Shown in pieces: positions 6,772-11,359 of a stretch of DNA of 11,359 nucleotides. The notes beneath the pieces were generated by a model, which saw only the letters and a list, made by a program, of their open reading frames with translations, ran no database searches and had not been told where the DNA came from. Made by a program: the position numbers and the translations under genes. Source of the DNA: Candidatus Bathyarchaeota archaeon (lineage in GTDB: Archaea; Thermoproteota; Bathyarchaeia; Bathyarchaeales; Bathycorpusculaceae); contig PIYA01000014.1 in NCBI GenBank assembly GCA_003601785.1, positions 1 to 11,359 on the forward strand, given 5' to 3'. Numbering within the stretch: position 1 is the first letter of the stretch; every line of letters begins with the position of its first letter.

Positions 6772-7194
6772 ATGCTTCGGGTTAACGTTGCAATAACTAA
6801 TGTTTCAGCGGAACGTTTTTGGGATATTCGGAAGCCTATTCCTCCAATTCAGATAAACACAAATCTCAACCTGATAGGAGTTGAAAAGAAGTCGAATGAT
6901 TCTTTAGAGGTGCCTTTTGTTCTAACGGTTAATTATAATCCTTCCGTTGCACAGATCAGCCTTAAGGGAAGAGCTTACGTTGCCGGGGACAAGGCTGAAA
7001 TCGATAAGATTTACGGGGAATACAAGGAGAAGAAGCCACCGGCACCTGTTATTGTCCAGTCAATCTCTAACGTTGTTTTCATAGAATCCGTACTTATATC
7101 AAAAACTTTAAACATTCCACCGCCTATTCCATTGCCAAAAATTTCAGCTAAAAAGCCATCGGAAAAAGGCTCTAGAATAAATTACACCGCTTGA
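6772..7194 (+). CDS. Conserved archaeal protein, possibly SecB-like fold
   Basis: Function unknown. The 140-residue product has no signal peptide, membrane segment or cysteines. Its pattern of beta-rich segments, a central VLTVNYNPSVAQISLKGRAYV (from about residue 50) and a late segment ending IPPPIPLPKI (115-124), resembles small archaeal proteins that I associate with the SecB-like superfamily. That link rests on memory of the motif pattern and is uncertain. The last 16 residues are basic and look disordered. It has its own TATA box and so is probably separate from the S27ae operon. An ATG 9 nt upstream and in frame is closed at once by TAG (ATG ATT TAG ATG), so 6772 is the only workable ATG. 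It converges with the S19 gene, with 2 nt between the stops. Confidence 0.75.
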   Translation: MLRVNVAITNVSAERFWDIRKPIPPIQINTNLNLIGVEKKSNDSLEVPFVLTVNYNPSVAQISLKGRAYVAGDKAEIDKIYGEYKEKKPPAPVIVQSISNVVFIESVLISKTLNIPPPIPLPKISAKKPSEKGSRINYTA

Positions 7195-7196
7195 GT

Positions 7197-7601
7197 TTAC
7201 TTTAACGGAACGTACATTGATGATCTGGATGCGCCTATTCCTGGCGTTCCGTGTTTTACAGGCTTGTTGGTGATTGCAAACTCGCCTAGGTAATGTCCTA
7301 TCATCTCTGGTTTTATCTCCACGGGAACAAATTCTTTGCCGTTGTGGACTAAAATGGTGATGCCAACCATCTCGGGTAGTACGATCATGTCTCTGACGTG
7401 TGTTTTAACCACAACGTTGCTTCCTTTTCTTAAGGCTTCTTTCGCTTTCCTTATCTTTTCAAGTAAGGTTCTCTGTTCCGGTGTCAAGCCTCTGTGAAGG
7501 CTTCTCCTCTGTCTTGACGGAAGGATGTTTATGAATTCATCCATTGACATGCTCTGAAGTTGATCAAGCTTGTATCCGCGGTATGTGAATTCTCTCGGCA
7601 T
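7197..7601 (-). CDS. rps19: Small ribosomal subunit protein S19 (uS19)
   Basis: Head protein of the small subunit, next to the A-site tRNA and the intersubunit bridges. The archaeal form is clear: FTYRGYKLDQLQ near the start, LPSRQRRSLHRGLT, HVRDMIVLPEMVG, and the strongly conserved end HYLGEFAITNKPVKHG followed by GIGASRSSMYVPLK. I start at ATG 7601 (134 residues). The in-frame GTG at 7610 lies inside GGTGA (7611-7607), which is the ribosome binding site with a 5-nt spacer. It is the last gene of the minus-strand operon here; L22, expected next in archaeal S10 clusters, is absent. A TTTATAA-like sequence in the L2-S19 gap (about 7631-7638) could be a weak internal promoter. Confidence 0.96.
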   Translation of the reverse strand: MPREFTYRGYKLDQLQSMSMDEFINILPSRQRRSLHRGLTPEQRTLLEKIRKAKEALRKGSNVVVKTHVRDMIVLPEMVGITILVHNGKEFVPVEIKPEMIGHYLGEFAITNKPVKHGTPGIGASRSSMYVPLK

Positions 7602-7606
7602 TTTCC

Positions 7607-7611
7607 TCACC
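7607..7611 (-). promoter_or_regulatory. Ribosome binding site of S19
   Basis: Minus-strand GGTGA, continuing as GGTGAGG, lies 5 nt before ATG 7601. It contains the GTG that would otherwise be read as the start of a protein three residues longer. The same arrangement recurs before L2, which supports reading it as the binding site. Confidence 0.65.
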
Positions 7612-7639
7612 TTTTCAATTTGATATTACACTTTATAAA

Positions 7640-8377
7640 CTATCTGGCTTTTCTTTTTCTTTTCTGTCCCGCGCCTTTCGCTGCGATTAACCCGACCTTT
7701 TGTCCGGGTGGTGCTGTGCGTGGAACGGTTGTGCCTTTCCTTGCGCTTCTCTTGCTGCTTCCGTAGGGGTGAACAGCGGCTATCATTGCTCTTCCACGGG
7801 TTCTCGGGTATTTGTGTCCCTTTGCTTTCATTAGATGAAATTTTGAACCTGCCTTTAGGAAGGGTTTTTCTGTTCTTCCAGCCGCTGAAACCACACCAAT
7901 CGTTGCTCTGCAGTTGTCGTTGATGTACCTTGTTTTTCCCGACGGAAGTTTCACTATTGTTCCTTGAGGTGTATGGGCTACTATGGTTGCGTAGGCTCCA
8001 GAGGATTTCACTATTTTACCTCCGTCTCCTGGGTGAAGCTCTATGTTGCACACTATTGTTCCTTCAGGGATGTTGCCTATTGGGAGAATGTTGCCTATTT
8101 CGATTGGAGCTTTCTTTCCCATTTTGATCTGTTGTCCTATGTAGACTCCTTCCGGAACCACCGTGTGGCATGTTTGTCCGTTTTCAAATCTTATCAATGC
8201 GAGGGGTGTCCCTCTTCCAGGGTCGTGGACGAAGTCTTCGATGACACCGTTGACTGTTCTCTCGTTTTCCTCTTTCGTTATCAGTGGATATCTGGCTGGG
8301 GCTACTCTTTTGTGAGTTGAGGCTTTGTAAGGTGAGCCTCCTCGTCCTCGTCTCTGCACGCGGATTCTTTTTCCCAT
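7640..8377 (-). CDS. rpl2: Large ribosomal subunit protein L2 (uL2)
   Basis: Core protein of the large subunit near the peptidyl transferase centre, needed for subunit joining. Typical features are the basic start MGKRIRVQRRGRGGSPYKA, the OB-fold region NIELHPGDGGKIVKSSGAYA, RYINDNCRATIG, and the C-terminal TAPPGQKVGLIAA with a basic tail. The usual C-terminal NxVDHPxGGG stretch reads IAAVHPYGSS here (199-208): the histidine (H203) is kept but the flanking Asp and two glycines are changed. ATG 8377 is preferred over the in-frame GTG 8386, which is part of the GGTGA site. With ATG the length is 245 residues, normal for archaea. It lies 12 nt after the L23 stop. Confidence 0.96.
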   Translation of the reverse strand: MGKRIRVQRRGRGGSPYKASTHKRVAPARYPLITKEENERTVNGVIEDFVHDPGRGTPLALIRFENGQTCHTVVPEGVYIGQQIKMGKKAPIEIGNILPIGNIPEGTIVCNIELHPGDGGKIVKSSGAYATIVAHTPQGTIVKLPSGKTRYINDNCRATIGVVSAAGRTEKPFLKAGSKFHLMKAKGHKYPRTRGRAMIAAVHPYGSSKRSARKGTTVPRTAPPGQKVGLIAAKGAGQKRKRKAR

Positions 8378-8382
8378 ATTTT

Positions 8383-8387
8383 TCACC
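8383..8387 (-). promoter_or_regulatory. Ribosome binding site of L2
   Basis: Minus-strand GGTGA lies 2 nt after the L23 stop codon and 5 nt before ATG 8377. The GTG within it is in frame with L2, which makes a start three codons too early easy to call. Confidence 0.65.
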
Positions 8388-8389
8388 TA

Positions 8390-8650
8390 TTATAATATTC
8401 CCAGTTTGATTGCGACGTCCACCGCCTTGTAGTCTGGATGGAGTTTGACGAAGGCTTTCTTTTGTCCTTTCGGGGTGATTAGCAGGTTGACTTTTTCAAC
8501 TTTCACGTCGTATAATTCTTCAACAGCCCTTTTTATTTCGTGTTTAGTCGCTTTCATGTTCACTATGAAGACCAGTTTGTTTTCGCTTTCAACCAGTAAG
8601 CTTGCGGCTTCAGTCATAACCGGGTATAATATAACGTCGTAGGGATCCAT
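8390..8650 (-). CDS. rpl23: Large ribosomal subunit protein L23 (uL23)
   Basis: Protein at the exit of the nascent-peptide tunnel and docking site for the signal recognition particle and the translocon. The 86-residue product matches the archaeal family along its length: DPYDVILYPVMTEAASLL, NKLVFIVNMKATKHEIKRAV, LYDVKVEKVNLLITPKGQKK, and DVAIKLGIL at the end. ATG 8650 overlaps the L4 stop by one base (TAATG), and GGAGAGG within the end of L4 can serve as its ribosome binding site. Translational coupling to L4 is therefore likely. Confidence 0.96.
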   Translation of the reverse strand: MDPYDVILYPVMTEAASLLVESENKLVFIVNMKATKHEIKRAVEELYDVKVEKVNLLITPKGQKKAFVKLHPDYKAVDVAIKLGIL

Positions 8651-9441
8651 TAGGCTTCCTCTCCTACTCCGTAGATTTCATTTAGTTTTTGGATTGCACT
8701 GGTTGTCCATATTGTCAGTCTTCCCGGATGCGTACCTGGAGCAAGAACTTCAGCGTTTAGATTGTTAACTGTGACCACATCTACTCCTGGTATGTTTCTC
8801 GCAGCTTTGCTTATGCCTTTGTTTTCAGCCACCACTATGAGAGGTCCGACTGCTTGTTTCATTTTTCTTCCTCTGAGTTTACCCTTTCCAGCTCTGATTT
8901 TTCTGCTTTCTTTAACACGGTAAATGTCTGATAAGACTCCTAGGTGGATGAGCGTTTCTTCCACGTCTTTTGTTCTCTTCAGCCTTTCAAGTTCCTTCGT
9001 GACCACTAACGGGATTTGCAGGGTGTCCTCAATGGAGTGTCCTCTTGCAGCCACAATTTTTTTGGATGCTGTAGCAGCTATTGCCGAGAACAAGGCTAAA
9101 CGTTTTTCTTTCCTCGGGATTTCCTTAACCGTTTTCTTCTCTGATTTGGGTGGGTGTGCTTGTCTTCCACCAACTGTCCCAGGGGCAAAGGCAGCTCTTT
9201 GGCTTGGTCCTTTAAGCCTAGGCACTCTGGCTATGCCTAGCCCTACTCCTCTGGATTCCGCCGTTGTTCTTTTTCCAGCTCTCGGGTTTCTGCCTTGTGG
9301 CTGGAACCGTTTTGATTGTATGGCTAGTACTGCGCGTTTTATTATGTCTGGCCTTATGGGTGTTTGGAATACCGGTGGAAGTTTTATCTTTCCTATTGCT
9401 TTTCCTTGAAGGTTGAAGACTTTAGCTGTTCTTTTGACCAC
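8650..9441 (-). CDS. rpl4: Large ribosomal subunit protein L4 (uL4, L4e type)
   Basis: Large-subunit protein whose long loop lines the peptide exit tunnel. The archaeal/eukaryotic form is recognised by PPVFQTPIRPDIIKRAVLAIQS, the glycine/arginine-rich loop (GRNPRAGKRTTAESRGVGLG, RVPRLKG, GGRQAHPPK), a helical core (EKRLALFSAIAATA), and the end HPGRLTIWTTSAIQKL. At 263 residues it is of normal length. It starts at GTG 9441. Here the GTG is the real start, because a separate GGTGA (9452-9448) lies 6 nt ahead. There is an 11-nt gap after L3 and a one-base overlap with L23. Confidence 0.96.
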   Translation of the reverse strand: MVKRTAKVFNLQGKAIGKIKLPPVFQTPIRPDIIKRAVLAIQSKRFQPQGRNPRAGKRTTAESRGVGLGIARVPRLKGPSQRAAFAPGTVGGRQAHPPKSEKKTVKEIPRKEKRLALFSAIAATASKKIVAARGHSIEDTLQIPLVVTKELERLKRTKDVEETLIHLGVLSDIYRVKESRKIRAGKGKLRGRKMKQAVGPLIVVAENKGISKAARNIPGVDVVTVNNLNAEVLAPGTHPGRLTIWTTSAIQKLNEIYGVGEEA

Positions 9442-9447
9442 GGTTTT

Positions 9448-9452
9448 TCACC
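9448..9452 (-). promoter_or_regulatory. Ribosome binding site of L4
   Basis: Minus-strand GGTGA directly follows the L3 stop codon (TAAGGTGA) and lies 6 nt before the GTG start of L4. It fixes GTG 9441 as the start. Confidence 0.6.
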
Positions 9453-10466
9453 TTATTTTCCCTGGGGTGATTCTAAGGATAGGTAAGTGATTTGTGGTGG
9501 TGTTTCAGAGATTTGTTTTGGCGGTCGAGCTGGGTATCTGATTTTCACTGGGCGTTTTTCCGGACCTGGTATGCTTCCGCTTAGTAGTATGTATGGTCCA
9601 CGGATTATTCCGTATTTTATGAAGCCGCCTTTCGGTGTGATTTCCTTTCCGTCCGTGCCTATTTTTAGGATGCGTTTGTTGTATTCTGTTCTCTGGTGGA
9701 ATCCCATCTGTCCTGCTCTCGGGATGCTGTAGAGTACGTGGGGAGGCTTCCACGGTCCCAGGGTTGCGATTCCTCTTTTTGTTTTTCTCGCCTTGTGCTG
9801 GAGAATTCTTACTCCCCAACGTTTTACTGGTCCTTGGAATCCTTTTCCTATTGAGACTGCTGCAACATCCACGTATTGTCCTTCTTTGAAAACTTCTGCT
9901 GGTGTTATTGTTTTTCCAAGCATGTTTTTTGCGTATTCAAATTGGTGCTGGATTGTACCTCCGCCGATTTCGATTTCCATTATATCTGGTTTCTTCTTCG
10001 GTACACTTGCTTTTTTTGGCTGTGTGATAGCTATGACGCGTATCTTGGCGGTTTTGTCGAGGTTTTCCTCTATTTTTTTGAGTGCTTCTTCCGTGTTGAA
10101 CTTTTCGGGTATCGTGAATACGCGTTCAAGCTCTTCAGGCGGATCTTCCATCCATGCTTCCGTTAGGGTTTCAAGTCCATATGGTGTTTTTTTGTAAGCT
10201 CTTACAGCGCATATGAGCATGGGTGGTGTTTCTATCACCGTTGCTGGAGTGATTATTTCTTTTCCATAATTTGATGAGCGTTTTCGGTTTTCCACGGTGA
10301 AAACGTGGGTCATTCCGGCTTTGTAGCCGATAAAACCTAAAAGTTGAGGTTTTTCCGCCTCTATTTTTGGCCAGTAGCGGATTCTGGCTAGTATACTTTT
10401 AGCGCGTTTCCTAGGTGAGTATGCTAGTGAACCGCGTTTCGGTGCGTGTTTTTTTCTGTGACCCAT
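9453..10466 (-). CDS. rpl3: Large ribosomal subunit protein L3 (uL3)
   Basis: Early-assembling protein of the large subunit that reaches toward the peptidyl transferase centre. The 337-residue product has the archaeal features: a basic N-terminus (MGHRKKHAPKRGS), GFIGYKAGMTH at 44-54, GKGFQGPVKRWGV at 207-219, and GQMGFHQRTEYN at 252-263. Start ATG 10466 has GGAG (10475-10472) with a 5-nt spacer and a TATA box about 45 nt upstream. L3 is therefore the first gene of the leftward ribosomal protein operon, the usual archaeal position. Confidence 0.97.
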   Translation of the reverse strand: MGHRKKHAPKRGSLAYSPRKRAKSILARIRYWPKIEAEKPQLLGFIGYKAGMTHVFTVENRKRSSNYGKEIITPATVIETPPMLICAVRAYKKTPYGLETLTEAWMEDPPEELERVFTIPEKFNTEEALKKIEENLDKTAKIRVIAITQPKKASVPKKKPDIMEIEIGGGTIQHQFEYAKNMLGKTITPAEVFKEGQYVDVAAVSIGKGFQGPVKRWGVRILQHKARKTKRGIATLGPWKPPHVLYSIPRAGQMGFHQRTEYNKRILKIGTDGKEITPKGGFIKYGIIRGPYILLSGSIPGPEKRPVKIRYPARPPKQISETPPQITYLSLESPQGK

Positions 10467-10471
10467 TGTTT

Positions 10472-10475
10472 CTCC
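10472..10475 (-). promoter_or_regulatory. Ribosome binding site of L3
   Basis: Minus-strand GGAG, in GCGGAGAAACA, lies 5 nt before ATG 10466. This is normal archaeal Shine-Dalgarno spacing. Confidence 0.55.
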
Positions 10476-10507
10476 GCTTCGCGTCTTTTAGGAATGAGAA
10501 CATTAGG

Positions 10508-10515
10508 TTATAAAC
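10508..10515 (-). promoter_or_regulatory. TATA box of the L3-L4-L23-L2-S19 operon
   Basis: Minus-strand GTTTATAA lies about 45 nt before the L3 ATG. A start site about 26 nt downstream of its centre would fall near 10486 and give a leader of about 20 nt that includes the GGAG site. It is the best TATA match in the gap between the kinase and L3. Confidence 0.55.
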
Positions 10516-10573
10516 GTTACTAATAATTGTGAATGCAATGATTTCGATTTATTGAGGGGATTGTTGTGTCAAG

Positions 10574-10586
10574 TTGAGCGCCTCAA
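10574..10586. repeat. Short perfect inverted repeat in the kinase-L3 gap
   Basis: TTGAG-CGC-CTCAA is a 5-bp perfect stem with a 3-nt loop. It lies upstream of the L3 TATA box, so it is outside the predicted L3 leader. It could be an operator or a weak hairpin in kinase read-through RNA. A match this short can arise by chance. Confidence 0.3.
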
Positions 10587-10706
10587 TCTCTAGCACTACC
10601 TTGTACATGAGGTTCACATAATGATTTTGTTTTCAATTTATGATAGAATTTATTTGCTAAATTTGATACCCCCCTCGTTTTTTGTTAGGTCTGTTGTTGA
10701 AAGCGT

Positions 10707-11261
10707 CTATTTGGATAGGAATAAGCTGTTTATTTTTTCTAGGATTTTTTCGGCTGCTTGTTCAGGCGTGTGTTTTGTTGTGTTTACTGTTATTTCTGGT
10801 TTTATTGGTGGTTCGTAGGGTTGTCCTATTCCTGGAACGGTTGGCGCTTTTCCTTGTAAGGCTCTAGCGTAGATTTGTTTCGGTGCCAAGCGTGTTTTTT
10901 TACGTTTTGTTTCACGTTCTATACATGTTTCTAATGGGCATTCCAGGTAGGCTTCCATGAACTGTGAGATTTGTTTGCGTGCGTTTTCTCTGTAGCGTCT
11001 CAAGTTTCCGGTAGCGTCTATTATGACGTTTACACCGTTCTGGGTTAACAGTTTTGCTATGTAAACGAGGGTGTTGTAGACTATGTCGCGTTCCTCCAGT
11101 GAGTATGTGGGTTTAGGGGTTAAGACCTTGCGTAGGGCGTCGGAAGCCAAAAGTTGAGCGTGAACACCCTTCACTTTCAGAAGTTTTAACAAAGCCTCTG
11201 AAACAACGGATTTGCCGCTTCCAGGCAAACCCGTAACCCAGACACACCAGCCATCTGTCAT
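10707..11261 (-). CDS. APS-kinase-like P-loop kinase (annotated family: adenylylsulfate kinase)
   Basis: P-loop phosphotransferase closest to adenylylsulfate kinase (CysC). Walker A is GLPGSGKS at 11-18. The C-terminal VPGIGQPYEPPIKPEITVNT (142-161) matches the APS-kinase lid and end region, as does the order of elements between. The APS-binding motifs are not standard: where DGDNxR is expected there is ASDALR (39-44), and where SxISPxxxxR is expected there is IDATGNLRRYR (81-91). Similar proteins are often called adenylylsulfate kinase in archaea, but the substrate is uncertain. No ATP sulfurylase, PAPS reductase or other sulfate gene is in the window. ATG 11261 has a weak GATGA 4 nt upstream. 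The gene is 240 nt upstream of L3 on the same strand and probably separate, because L3 has its own promoter. The AT-rich DNA at about 11300-11320 may hold its promoter. Confidence 0.8.
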   Translation of the reverse strand: MTDGWCVWVTGLPGSGKSVVSEALLKLLKVKGVHAQLLASDALRKVLTPKPTYSLEERDIVYNTLVYIAKLLTQNGVNVIIDATGNLRRYRENARKQISQFMEAYLECPLETCIERETKRKKTRLAPKQIYARALQGKAPTVPGIGQPYEPPIKPEITVNTTKHTPEQAAEKILEKINSLFLSK

Positions 11262-11359
11262 GTTTTCATCTCATGCATGTTTTCCTTTAAGAACTGATAA
11301 CCTTTTATTTTTATTAGATGACTCTTACATTTGCAGTCTGAGGAGCCGAAACCTAGAAT

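Noticed and set aside
6755..6775. TGATGA at 6761 as the C box of a C/D guide RNA
   Set aside because: No CTGA D box or second C'/D' pair occurs at the expected distance, and the motif coincides with the start region of a coding gene.
9793..10197. Long plus-strand frames opposite L3 (also opposite L4 and L2)
   Set aside because: They are antisense shadows of strongly conserved ribosomal protein genes and encode no recognisable domain.
10540..10620. tRNA-like look around the TTGAGCGCCTCAA stem
   Set aside because: No acceptor stem, anticodon arm or GGTTCRA T-arm can be assembled on either strand.
1..11359. CRISPR arrays, insertion sequences, prophage genes or attachment sites
   Set aside because: No regularly spaced repeats, transposase, integrase or terminal inverted repeats were seen.

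Overview
The window is archaeal chromosomal DNA. The evidence is a set of genes with archaeal or eukaryotic-type members only: aIF2 gamma, RNA polymerase subunit Rpo7 (E'), Spt4 (E''), S24e and S27ae. There is also an archaeal-order L3-L4-L23-L2-S19 cluster, Shine-Dalgarno sites of the GGTGA/GGAG type, and TATA-like promoters. Base composition is moderate and AT-leaning. A Bathyarchaeota-like (TACK) lineage is my best guess from the look of the proteins, but this is not proven from the window.

Layout. (1) Positions 1-2738 (+) hold a large N6-adenine DNA methyltransferase of the type IIG/Eco57I-like kind. Its reading frame is open to the left edge, so an upstream part may be missing. (2) Positions 2739-3094 are a non-coding, pyrimidine-rich spacer with T-tracts, which probably carries the methylase terminator and the promoter of the next operon. 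(3) About 3101-6718 (+) is a tightly packed information-processing operon: aIF2 gamma, PIN-domain protein, Rpo7, Spt4, GTP-dependent dephospho-CoA kinase (DUF359), S24e, S27ae. Gaps run from 0 to 8 nt except for one 42-nt gap before S24e. (4) Positions 6772-7194 (+) encode a small conserved archaeal protein, possibly SecB-like, behind its own TATA box. (5) Positions 7197-10466 (-) are the promoter-proximal part of the S10-type ribosomal protein operon, transcribed leftward as L3, L4, L23, L2, S19. It ends tail-to-tail with the previous gene with only 2 bp between stop codons, so L22 and S3 do not follow here. (6) Positions 10707-11261 (-) encode an APS-kinase-like P-loop kinase with non-standard active-site motifs.

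How the genes work together. The plus-strand operon joins translation initiation (aIF2 gamma), transcription (Rpo7 stalk, Spt4 elongation factor), coenzyme A synthesis and two small-subunit proteins. The minus-strand operon supplies large-subunit core proteins plus S19. Both are growth-linked housekeeping units. I do not see a new multi-gene system. The most interesting points are a probable CTG start codon for Rpo7, a strong strand-composition reversal inside the methylase reading frame, an altered DHPxGGG-type motif in L2, the truncated S10 cluster, and the atypical kinase.

For aIF2 gamma, L2 and S19 I chose an ATG slightly downstream of the longest possible GTG start. In L2 and S19 that GTG is part of the ribosome binding site.
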